Origin: DATBJG01 sp963790545
GTDB taxonomy: Bacteria; Acidobacteriota; Vicinamibacteria; Vicinamibacterales; JAMQPK01
Assembly (NCBI GenBank): GCA_963790545.1
Contig: CAWBPA010000017.1
Location: forward strand, 558,001 to 622,000
Length of the DNA stretch: 64,000 nt
Direction of reading: 5' to 3'
A program made the position numbers and the translations under genes. Below, piece by piece: positions 34,641-41,953 of the stretch. Numbering within the stretch: the stretch's first letter is position 1; every line of letters begins with the position of its first letter. The notes under the pieces were generated by a model that worked only from the letters and a program-made list of their open reading frames with translations, did not search any database and was not told the origin of the DNA.

Positions 34641-36485
34641 CTACCGCCAGTTTTCAATATCCTTCGGAGGCCGCTCAGGAAGCTTCCTGAGCTCCTCGGC
34701 CTGCCGGCCGTGTAACCCCGGTGTGATCGCGAAGGCCGTGTCCATTCGCACCACGCCCGTGTCGAAATCCAGCTCCGGCACCCCTTCGAGGCACCCCGTC
34801 GGACACTCTTCGATGCACACGCGGCATCCCTTGCAGTAGTCCACCAGGATTTTGTAAAGGCCGTTCGATCGATCCAGTCGAACGATGCACGGTTCGGGAC
34901 AGACGAGGTAACAGTTGTCGCAGGCATTACAGGTACCGCAACTGAAACAGCGGTTTGCCTCTTCCACGGCCTGCTCCTCGCTGAACGCGAGAATGACTTC
35001 CTCCTGCGTCCGCCGCCGGCTTGGCGGCGGCAACATGGCCTGCTGCACCCGCGGAAAGTGCGGGAAGTACGTCATGTTCATGCGGTTCAAATCGCTGATC
35101 ACGTCGAGCGGAATCGTGCGGGGTTGAAGCGGCTGTCCTCGCAGCACCTTGTCGAGGTTGAAGGCCACACGCTTTCCGTCGCCGACCGCATTCACCACCA
35201 TCAACGGTTGACCCGAGGCGAGCTGCACGATGTCGCCGGCCGCAAACACGTTCGTGTCGCCGAGACGTCCGAACCGGTCAATCGTGATGGTTCCGCGTTC
35301 GTTCTTGAATTCCTCCGGCAGCCAACCAAGCGACGCGTGCTGACCGACGGCAATAATCACGTTGTCCACCGCGAACCGCTCCGGGGCTGCTTTGCGATCG
35401 ATATCGATCGGCGATGCATTGACAGCGCCGCTGAAGCGGGCGGGATTTAGTTGGAGCGCTTCCACCTTCCCGTTGCCGACGACGGCGGTCATTGCGCGCC
35501 CGTGGAGCAGCTCGACACCTTCTTCAAGCATGTCGTGCAGATCTTCAGGAACGCACGGCATCTGTTCCGGCGTCGTCTCGACCGTGATCATCGTCACTTC
35601 CTGGGCGCCTTGCCGGAGTGCCTCGCGGGCGCAGTCGATCGCCGTGTTGCCGCCACCAATCACGGCCACCCTGGGGCCGAGCGTGACCGTAGACGACCCC
35701 ATGCCGATGTCGCGAAGGAACGGCAGACCATAGTGGACGCCATCCTTGTCTTCCCCCTCGGCTCGCACACTGTTCGGTTCGGTCAGCCCCACCGCCAGGA
35801 CGCAGGCGTCGTAGTTGTTACGTAAATCGTCCCAGGTGACGTCCTTTCCGACCTCGGTGTTGGTCTTGATGGTGACGCCGAGCTCGACGAGGCGCTCGAT
35901 CTCCCGATCGAGCACGTGCTGCGGGAGCACCCAATCCGGTATGCCGCCGCGATTGAGACCACCCGCTTTCGGTGACTTTTCCAGAATCGTGACCGTGTAC
36001 CCCAGTCTCGCCAGCTGGTACGCGGCGCTGTGCCCGGCCGGACCCGAGCCGACTATGGCGACGGTGCGTCCGTTCGACGGGCCAGCCTTGACGACATCCT
36101 TCGACAGCGCCTGGCCCAGGTCGCCCAGGAATCGCTCGACGGCCCGAATGGAGATGGCCTCGTCGTACTGGCCGCGGTTACAGGCCTGCTCGCACGGGTG
36201 ATAACACACGCGGCCGGTCACCGAAGGGAACGGCATGTCCTCCTTGATGAGCGCGTACGCATCGAGATACTTGCCGCGCTTGACGAGATCGAGATACCCC
36301 TGAATCTTTTCGTTGGTCCCGCATGCGTTGTTGCACGGGGGCATCTTGTCGCGGTACACGGGTCGCATGCTGCGCCAGTTGCCGGTTGGAAACAGATCCT
36401 GACCCTGTTCCTGCGAAGGCGCCGGCGTAATGCCGGCAAACGGCACTTGCAGCCAATCTGGAATATGAGTGCCTTTTGTTGACAT
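34641..36485 (-). CDS. GltD-like FAD oxidoreductase fused to a 2x[4Fe-4S] ferredoxin domain
   Basis: 614 residues from ATG 36485 (MSTKGTHIPDWLQ). The N-terminal GltD-type Fe-S domain has PPCNNACGTNEKIQGYLDLV and VCYHPCEQACNRGQ. The FAD site is TVAIVGSGPAGHSAAYQLAR and the NAD(P) site is VAVIGGGNTAIDCAREALRQ; the second FAD contact is TNVFAAGDIVQLASG. The C-terminal part has CFSCGTCNACDNCYLVCP and CKGCRVCIEECPTGC, two 4Fe-4S motifs as in the delta subunit of pyruvate:ferredoxin oxidoreductases. Its place between porG and porA suggests a subunit that links oxoacid oxidation to NAD(P)H. This role is inferred. Confidence 0.9.
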   Translation of the reverse strand: MSTKGTHIPDWLQVPFAGITPAPSQEQGQDLFPTGNWRSMRPVYRDKMPPCNNACGTNEKIQGYLDLVKRGKYLDAYALIKEDMPFPSVTGRVCYHPCEQACNRGQYDEAISIRAVERFLGDLGQALSKDVVKAGPSNGRTVAIVGSGPAGHSAAYQLARLGYTVTILEKSPKAGGLNRGGIPDWVLPQHVLDREIERLVELGVTIKTNTEVGKDVTWDDLRNNYDACVLAVGLTEPNSVRAEGEDKDGVHYGLPFLRDIGMGSSTVTLGPRVAVIGGGNTAIDCAREALRQGAQEVTMITVETTPEQMPCVPEDLHDMLEEGVELLHGRAMTAVVGNGKVEALQLNPARFSGAVNASPIDIDRKAAPERFAVDNVIIAVGQHASLGWLPEEFKNERGTITIDRFGRLGDTNVFAAGDIVQLASGQPLMVVNAVGDGKRVAFNLDKVLRGQPLQPRTIPLDVISDLNRMNMTYFPHFPRVQQAMLPPPSRRRTQEEVILAFSEEQAVEEANRCFSCGTCNACDNCYLVCPEPCIVRLDRSNGLYKILVDYCKGCRVCIEECPTGCLEGVPELDFDTGVVRMDTAFAITPGLHGRQAEELRKLPERPPKDIENWR

Positions 36486-36502
36486 TCGATTCTTGTCTCC
36501 TA

Positions 36503-36601
36503 ATTGCAGGATTGCAGAATTGCAGGATTGCAGAAAGGAAGGCGGGAAGGACTTATTGCAATCCCTTCCTGCAATTCTGCAATCCTGCAATTCTGCAATT
36601 T
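36503..36601. repeat. Octamer repeat (ATTGCAGG/CTGCAATT) in inverted arrangement
   Basis: ATTGCAGGATTGCAGAATTG runs forward from 36503, and GCAATTCTGCAATCCTGCAA runs as its complement from 36571, with a spacer between. A stem of over 30 bases can form. The same units occur at 41781-41832 and 41919-41953. Confidence 0.88.
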
Positions 36602-36608
36602 CATGTTT

Positions 36609-37262
36609 TTAGGCCGCCACGGGATTGAGCGGCAGGATCTGCAACTGGTTGAGCCCAGCTTCAAACGCTCCCTGATTGGTAATCATCGGCTGAATCGTCT
36701 CGAGTTTGACGATGCCGGTCGTTTTGACGACAGCCGCGATCAGCGGGGCGGCAATGTCGGGCGCAATGGCCTTGCTGCGTTCAGCCGCGCCTTCGGTTGA
36801 CAGCCGGTCGAGCCCCAGCTCACCAAGCCGATAGTACAGCCACTTGTGATCCGCAAGCTTTGCAGCATCCACGCAGACCAGCTGGGCCAGCCGCTCGGGG
36901 CCCGGGACGAAGCGCAGCATGTAGTCGGGGGAATAGTGCGTATTGATGATGAGCGTGCCCCCAAGAGGCATGCCACGCATGTAATCCCATCCTTTGACCA
37001 TGGTCTGCTCGACCAGGACCACGATATTGGGATGTTCGTTTTCGTACGTGAGCGCGTTCTCGATTTCGCTGTCACTGACGCGACAGTACTTTCGCGTGGG
37101 AGCGTTCGTGCGATCGGGGTTATCCACGTAGTTTTCCATCGCCTGCGTGAATTTCCCTTCGAGCCGGCCCGACGCCGCCACGGAATTGACGATGTCGCGG
37201 CCCTCTTTGTCCATCACGATGCCGCGTGTCCATACAGTAAGTTCGGTATATGCCATAGTCAT
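36609..37262 (-). CDS. porG: 2-oxoacid:ferredoxin oxidoreductase, gamma subunit
   Basis: 217 residues. MAYTELTVWTRGIVMDKEGR and VAASGRLEGKFTQAMENYVD are the early motifs, followed by TRKYCRVSDSEIENALTYEN, VLVEQTMVKGWDYMRG and GGTLIINTHYSPDYMLRFV. The C-terminal TGIVKLETIQPMITNQ is typical. The subunit binds CoA in known enzymes. It is the first gene of the oxidoreductase cluster, with the repeat-containing gap at 37276 upstream and CDC48 beyond it, also on the minus strand. Confidence 0.88.
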   Translation of the reverse strand: MTMAYTELTVWTRGIVMDKEGRDIVNSVAASGRLEGKFTQAMENYVDNPDRTNAPTRKYCRVSDSEIENALTYENEHPNIVVLVEQTMVKGWDYMRGMPLGGTLIINTHYSPDYMLRFVPGPERLAQLVCVDAAKLADHKWLYYRLGELGLDRLSTEGAAERSKAIAPDIAAPLIAAVVKTTGIVKLETIQPMITNQGAFEAGLNQLQILPLNPVAA

Positions 37263-37275
37263 CTTTCTAATAGTT

Positions 37276-37438
37276 CGCGTGGGGCCCCACCCCCACGCGC
37301 TGCCGTCGCTGACGCTCCGGATCTTTCCTCAACGCCTTGCCGCTTCGTCAGCAATTCGTCCGGCCCACGCGACCGATTTCACAGAAAGGGCACAGAGAAA
37401 ATCCAAACCTACTCTGTGACCTCTGTGACCTCTGTGGT
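37276..37438. repeat. GC-rich block repeat (4) plus CACAGAG/CTCTGTG repeat
   Basis: 37276-37326 repeats CGCGTGGGGCCCCACCCCCA and GACGCTCCGGATCTT from the blocks at 30947 and 33061, without the central hairpin. 37380-37438 holds CACAGAG and several ACCTCTGTG units that can pair. It lies between CDC48 and porG. Confidence 0.8.
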
Positions 37439-37446
37439 AAAGCCTC

Positions 37447-39699
37447 TCAGCCCGACGTCAATACCGCGTCGAAATCGGCCCGTCGGACCTCGAATGGGGC
37501 GTTCCGGCCACCCTGCTGAAACTGGGCAATGGCCAGCAGCGTCGCCTTTTTGCAAAGGCTTTCCACGTCTGCCCCCGTTAACCCGTCCATGCGCGCCGCA
37601 AGCTCGGCCATGTCGACGTCCGGCGCCACCGGCACCTGACGGCAGCACAACCGCATGATCGCGGCCCGATCGTCGGCATCTGGTTTTGCAAACGGAACGA
37701 TATAGTCGAACCGTCCGCTGCGCAACAATGCCGGTTCGACGCGCTCGGACCGGTTGGTCGCCGCCAGGAGAATCACGCCTTTGACGTCGCGCAGGTTGTC
37801 GATCTCACGCAACAGCTGGCTCAGAATCCGCTGGTACACATCGGTACCGAACTGATCGGCCCCGAACTTCGGGGCGACCGCGTCAACCGTGTCGAAAAAC
37901 AAAATACACGGCGCGGCGCGCCGGGCTTTCTTGAACACCTCGCGCAGCGCCTTTTCCGATTCTCCCAGCCATTTTGAATAGAGCTGCGGGCCGTCAATCG
38001 CAATCAACGGAATCTGCTTCTCGCCTGAGAGCGCCCGGGCCATGGCCGTCTTTCCAGTTCCCGAAGGGCCCACAAAGAGGATGCCACGCGGGGGCTGAAG
38101 GCCGACACGCTCGTAAATGTCGTCGCGCATGTGCGAATGCTCAACCACCGCGTCGAGCAGTCGCTTGACATCGTTCAGTCCCCCCAGCGACGCAAAGGTC
38201 GCGCTGCTCTTTTCAATGAAGAACTCGCGGGTTGCGCTCGGCTCGACCTCCTTGAGGCCGGCAACGAAATCGTCGCGTGTGACCTGGAGCGCCGCCAGAT
38301 CTGCCGACCCGACACCGTCGCGCTCGAACGCCGGTGTCATGGCGGTTGTGGCACCTGGCAACACGACTGGGGCGGTGGAGAGAAACCGCCGCAGGGCAAT
38401 CATGCCGACTTCCTGACAGAGCGCCTCGAGATCGGCGCCCACGAAGCCATGCGAATGTTCGGCAATCTCGTCCAGGGACACATCAGGACCGAGTGGCATC
38501 GCGCGCGTGTGGATCTTCAAAATCTGAAGCCGCGCCTGCGTATTCGGCACGCCGATTTCAATCTCGCGATCGAAGCGCCCCGGGCGGCGAAGCGCCGGAT
38601 CGAGCACTTCCGGAATGTTGGTGGCGCCAATGACGATGACCTGACCGCGCGAGACGAAGCCGTCCATCAGGCTCAGCAGCTGCGCAACGACCCGTTTTTC
38701 GACCTCCCCTGTGACTTCGGCGCGCTTTGGTGCGACCGCATCGATTTCGTCAATGAACAGAATGGCCGGCGCGCGACGGGCCGCTTCCTCGAAGACCTCG
38801 CGCAGCTTGGCTTCGCTTTCCCCGTAGAACTTGCGCATGATCTCGGGGCCGTTCAGGTGGATGAAGTGCACGCGGCTCTCGGCCGCCACCGCGCGTGCGA
38901 GCAGCGTTTTGCCGGTCCCCGGCGGACCGTACAACAGGACACCTTTCGGTGGGAGAATTCCCAGCCGCTCGAAAATGCGCGAGTGTTTCAGCGGCAGCTC
39001 GACAATCTCACGCACGCGACCGACTTCGCGCTCCAGCCCGCCAATATCTTCGTAGGAGACCGCAGGTGCCCGGACCAGGGTCGGCTCGCCTTCGACAACC
39101 CTGATATCCGTGCGGGGACCGATGACAACCGGTCCGGCTGGAATCGTGCGCACCACTTGAAAATTGACGGCTTTGGCAAATGTCGGGACACGCACGACGC
39201 AGCCGGTCATGACAGGCACACCAACCAGGTCCTCCAGGACGCGCTCTGGAGCGATCACGGCTGGCGCCGGTCCAACCCACAAGCCCGATAAACGCACCGA
39301 CACCGCGTGCGCGTGGTCGGTTCGCACGACCGATACCAATTCCTGCAATCCCGCACCGCAGTTGCTCCGGACAGTGCCGTCAATCTGAATCACACCGACA
39401 ACCAGGTCAGAACGCGCCGCGTGGGCCGGCTCCGCCGGCTTTGCGTGATCCGCGTTCGGATCGGCGTGATCCGCGTTCGCGTTCAGCTCGGCACGCACCA
39501 CCGCGACCGTGCGGCCGGTGATTTTGAGCACGTCACCCGGCCTGGCGCCGAGGCGGACGAGATCGGTCGACGCGAGCCTCGCGATGGCGTGACCGATGTC
39601 TTCGACTCGCGCTTCGGCCACGCGCAGCGTGACCGTCCCCGTCTGAGGTATCGCGTCGGTGGGTGCCGCGACGTTGTGATCGGTCGGATCAGACGTCAT
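37447..39699 (-). CDS. CDC48/VAT-like tandem AAA ATPase with degenerate D2 Walker B
   Basis: 750 residues from ATG 39699, which overlaps the upstream stop (ATGA). The N-domain resembles VAT (VTLRVAEARVEDIGHAIARL, GDVLKITGRTVAVV), with a tandem insert at residues 72-92 (NADHADPNADHAKPAEP). D1: Walker A GPPGTGKT at 258-265, FIDE at 315-318, pore MRKFYGESE. D2: Walker A GPSGTGKT at 544-551, pore KWLGESE, and Walker B FFDT at 601-604, where Thr604 (codon 37888-37890) replaces the catalytic Glu. RRPGRFD and RSGRFD arginine fingers are both present. The protein probably forms a hexameric unfoldase in the cytoplasm in which D1 drives hydrolysis. Bacterial CDC48 homologues are scattered among phyla. 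Confidence 0.93.
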   Translation of the reverse strand: MTSDPTDHNVAAPTDAIPQTGTVTLRVAEARVEDIGHAIARLASTDLVRLGARPGDVLKITGRTVAVVRAELNANADHADPNADHAKPAEPAHAARSDLVVGVIQIDGTVRSNCGAGLQELVSVVRTDHAHAVSVRLSGLWVGPAPAVIAPERVLEDLVGVPVMTGCVVRVPTFAKAVNFQVVRTIPAGPVVIGPRTDIRVVEGEPTLVRAPAVSYEDIGGLEREVGRVREIVELPLKHSRIFERLGILPPKGVLLYGPPGTGKTLLARAVAAESRVHFIHLNGPEIMRKFYGESEAKLREVFEEAARRAPAILFIDEIDAVAPKRAEVTGEVEKRVVAQLLSLMDGFVSRGQVIVIGATNIPEVLDPALRRPGRFDREIEIGVPNTQARLQILKIHTRAMPLGPDVSLDEIAEHSHGFVGADLEALCQEVGMIALRRFLSTAPVVLPGATTAMTPAFERDGVGSADLAALQVTRDDFVAGLKEVEPSATREFFIEKSSATFASLGGLNDVKRLLDAVVEHSHMRDDIYERVGLQPPRGILFVGPSGTGKTAMARALSGEKQIPLIAIDGPQLYSKWLGESEKALREVFKKARRAAPCILFFDTVDAVAPKFGADQFGTDVYQRILSQLLREIDNLRDVKGVILLAATNRSERVEPALLRSGRFDYIVPFAKPDADDRAAIMRLCCRQVPVAPDVDMAELAARMDGLTGADVESLCKKATLLAIAQFQQGGRNAPFEVRRADFDAVLTSG

Positions 39700-40028
39700 G
39701 GCGCAGCCGCAAGTCGGCCTTGAACCTGTTGCGCAAAGCGATCGAACAGCGCGGTCAATTGCGGCTTGTCGGGATGGGCCGGTTCGTCGGGGGCAAACCG
39801 CACGAGCGTGCGGTCGTCGTGCAAATCGGTCAGCCGAATCGTTCCCAGATTCGTATGCTCGATGGCCCAACCGTCAATCTTGACGGAGGTCACCGACATG
39901 CTGAGCGTTGAGGCGTCGCTCTCCCAAGGCACGACGATGGCGTTCACGCTGCGCTCGTCCTGCGCGTACGCCTCAATCGTGCGGGCCACGTGTGTCGGCG
40001 AGCCGGTTACGGTGAATTCCAACGTCAC
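39696..40028 (-). CDS. Small protein translationally coupled to the CDC48-like ATPase
   Basis: 110 residues. MTLEFTVTGSPTHVARTIEA suggests a beta-alpha start; then TLSMSVTSVKIDGWAIEHTN, LGTIRLTDLHDDRTLVRFAP and a C-terminal helix LTALFDRFAQQVQGRLA. No signal peptide or known motif. The stop TGA overlaps the ATG of the ATPase, which suggests that the two act together, for example as adaptor and unfoldase. That role is inference from gene order only. Confidence 0.7.
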   Translation of the reverse strand: MTLEFTVTGSPTHVARTIEAYAQDERSVNAIVVPWESDASTLSMSVTSVKIDGWAIEHTNLGTIRLTDLHDDRTLVRFAPDEPAHPDKPQLTALFDRFAQQVQGRLAAAP

Positions 40029-40088
40029 CTTTTAACTTTCGACCGTTGACCGTTGACCTTTAACCTTTGACCTTTGACTTTTGACCTT
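40029..40088. repeat. Heptamer array (TTTGACC variants)
   Basis: Variants TTTAACC, TTCGACC, GTTGACC and TTTGACC are tandemly repeated from just upstream of the 110-residue gene to the FadR-type gene. The same unit appears at 30540, 33270 and 40956. Confidence 0.85.
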
Positions 40089-40104
40089 GTGTTAAACTGG
40101 CCCA

Positions 40105-40920
40105 GTGGTCCAACCAGTTAAGGGGTCCAGTCTCGCACCCTTCCCAGGGAGTGTCAAGCGCCCGACCCGGCGACGGCGCGCCGAAAAACGGCGCATATTG
40201 ACGGCGATCGGATCGATCAATCGCATCGTCCCCATCAAGAAAACGCGCGTGGCCGAGGAAATTGCCGACCGCGTGCGCGAATTCATTCTCGACGGAACGT
40301 TCCAGCCTGGACGGGCGCTGCCCTCCGAACGCGTGCTCGCCGAACGGTTCCACGTGAGCCGCGGCACGATTCGAGACGGGTTCCGCATCCTCGAAATGAT
40401 TGGCTTGCTCGAGACCCGACACGGACAGGGGACGTTTCCGCACGAGTTGACGCTCGACCGGCTCGTGACGCCGCTGGCTTCAGTGCTGACGTATCGACGA
40501 GACCTGCAGGAAGAACTGATGGACGTGCGCCGCATGTTCGAGCCCGCCGTCGCGCGAGTCGCCGCCACGCGCGTCACCGACGAGGACCTTCAGAACCTGA
40601 CGCGCATTCTCGAAGCGCAGCGGCGTCAGATCAAGGCCGGCCGCTCCGCCATCCGAGAGGACACGGCCTTTCACGCCGCCCTCGCCCGCGCCACGCGCAA
40701 TCACATCGTGGAGCGCATCATGGAAACCCTCAACGATCTGCTGGTGGAATCGCGCAAGCTGACGTTGAAGCAGCAGGGCCGCCCCGAACGGTCGATCCGC
40801 GGGCACGAAGCGGTCGTTGCGGCACTCAACCGCCGGGATGCCGATGCCGCCGCGCGCGCCATGCACGAACACATCGATCAGATTGCCGAACTGCTCAGCC
40901 GCCAGCACCTCGATCAATAA
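40105..40920 (+). CDS. FadR-subfamily GntR transcriptional regulator
   Basis: 271 residues when read from GTG 40105, but the first 25-30 codons overlap an operator-like palindrome and may not be translated; a TTG near 40198 (LTAIGSINRIVPIKK) is an alternative. The N-terminal winged helix is ADRVREFILDGTFQPGRALP, SERVLAERFHVSRGTIRDGF. The C-terminal FCD domain has DVRRMFEPAVARVAATRVTD and the metal-site histidines in AFHAALARATRNHI and GHEAVVAAL. Proteins of this class bind small carboxylic acids and repress nearby genes. Self-regulation through 40106-40116 is likely. Its other target is not clear; ggt lies 0.9 kb downstream. Confidence 0.9.
   Translation: MVQPVKGSSLAPFPGSVKRPTRRRRAEKRRILTAIGSINRIVPIKKTRVAEEIADRVREFILDGTFQPGRALPSERVLAERFHVSRGTIRDGFRILEMIGLLETRHGQGTFPHELTLDRLVTPLASVLTYRRDLQEELMDVRRMFEPAVARVAATRVTDEDLQNLTRILEAQRRQIKAGRSAIREDTAFHAALARATRNHIVERIMETLNDLLVESRKLTLKQQGRPERSIRGHEAVVAALNRRDADAAARAMHEHIDQIAELLSRQHLDQ
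40106..40116. promoter_or_regulatory. Candidate FadR-type operator TGGTCCAACCA
   Basis: TGGTCCAACCA fits the TGGTNNNACCA palindrome bound by FadR-subfamily GntR repressors. It lies at the very start of the regulator gene and within a larger imperfect palindrome AACTGGCCCAGTGGTCCAAC. Binding is inferred. Confidence 0.6.
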
Positions 40921-40955
40921 GCCTACGCCTGAGATGGTCTCTTTGGCACTATCTC

Positions 40956-41033
40956 AACCTTTGACCTTTGACTTTTACCTTTGACCTTTGACCTTTGACC
41001 CTTGACCTTTGACCTTTGACCTTTGACCTTCAA
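40956..41033. repeat. Heptamer array (TTTGACC)n, longest copy
   Basis: About ten TTTGACC units with single-base changes run from the end of the regulator gene into the apparent start of the next frame, whose TTG start at 41016 is a repeat base. Confidence 0.88.
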
Positions 41034-41774
41034 CTAACCTCCCTCATCCGTCGAGGGCAGGAACTCCGCGACGCGCTGGCTGTCGAGGCGTCACACGGCA
41101 CTCAGGCCGAGACGCGTATCTGGCAGCGGGACTGTGCCGCCGTCGTGAGTCAGCTTTCCGGGGGCAGCAAGGCCCACTGGCTGGCCCGTGAATTCAGTCA
41201 CGCGTTTCTCGTTCGATCGACGGCCGGCGGGGTGGTCGAAGAGGCTTCCATCACCGACATTGTCAACCGCATTCTCAGCGTCCTCGAGCGGGCGGTCATC
41301 GCAGTCAACAGTCAACAGTCGCCAGTCGACAGTCAGCCGTCAACGACGCACGTCAGTCGAGCCGCTGAAGCCGCGCCGCAGGTCAGGCGCTTCGAGTTCG
41401 TGCACGATCCCGAGCTCGGTCCGATCCTCGAACAGGCCTATTTGGAGAGCCGGACCGCGCTCGCGAACGGAGATTTCGGCCGGGCTCTGGTCACGTCCTG
41501 CAGCGTGCTCGAAGCCATTCTCACCGACGCGCTCGAACATGCGCACGCCGGGAATGTCCGCGAGTGGTCGTTCGAGACTCGTATTGCCGCCGCTGAACAA
41601 CAGGGACTGATTCGCGGGGCCTGCGCCCGGCTGCCGCCGACCGCGCGAACCTACCGCGGGCTGGCGGATGCAACCGGCCAGCTGAGGCCCGACGTGACGA
41701 TTTCCGAGCGCGAGGCTCGTCTGGCCGGTCAGGTGCTTCAGGTGGTCATGAGGGATCTCGATCCGGGGAGATAA
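41016..41774 (+). CDS. Uncharacterised protein, start uncertain
   Basis: About 252 residues. The frame opens inside the heptamer array, so the first ten residues are doubtful; the real start may be at or after LIRRGQELRDALAVEA. An N-terminal helical half (WQRDCAAVVSQLSGGSKAHW) is followed by a linker VNSQQSPVDSQPSTTH, encoded by a CAGTCAACAGTCAACAGTC repeat. The C-terminal half FVHDPELGPILEQAYLESRT, VTSCSVLEAILTDALEHA and RTYRGLADATGQLRPDVTIS is well ordered. That part resembles an all-helical HEPN-like fold, but no catalytic motif is seen. Unknown function. Confidence 0.65.
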   Translation: MTFDLQLTSLIRRGQELRDALAVEASHGTQAETRIWQRDCAAVVSQLSGGSKAHWLAREFSHAFLVRSTAGGVVEEASITDIVNRILSVLERAVIAVNSQQSPVDSQPSTTHVSRAAEAAPQVRRFEFVHDPELGPILEQAYLESRTALANGDFGRALVTSCSVLEAILTDALEHAHAGNVREWSFETRIAAAEQQGLIRGACARLPPTARTYRGLADATGQLRPDVTISEREARLAGQVLQVVMRDLDPGR

Positions 41775-41780
41775 TCCCTC

Positions 41781-41953
41781 AATTGCAGAATTGCAGGATT
41801 GCAGAATTGCAGAAAGGATTGCAGGATTGCGGAAAGGCATGGAGAATGCGCCGAAAGGGGAAGCACTACGTGCTCGCATTTTTTCAATCGTTCAGTCGGT
41901 TCTTCCGACCTTCCTTTCTGCAATCCTGCAATTCTGCCATTCTGCAATTCTTC
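41781..41953. repeat. Octamer repeat pair (ATTGCAGG / CTGCAATT)
   Basis: Forward units at 41781-41832 and complementary units at 41919-41953 can pair across about 85 bases. The second half is translated in frame as part of the ggt leader (FLQSCNSAILQ). Confidence 0.85.

Noticed and set aside
34520..34927. N-terminal extension of PorA
   Set aside because: The extension covers the GC-rich repeat and the end of the neighbouring GltD-like gene; the ATG at 34519 matches the family start.
38131..39291. Long plus-strand frame (386 codons) opposite the CDC48-like gene
   Set aside because: It is the complementary shadow of a strongly conserved gene in high-GC DNA, with no recognisable domain.
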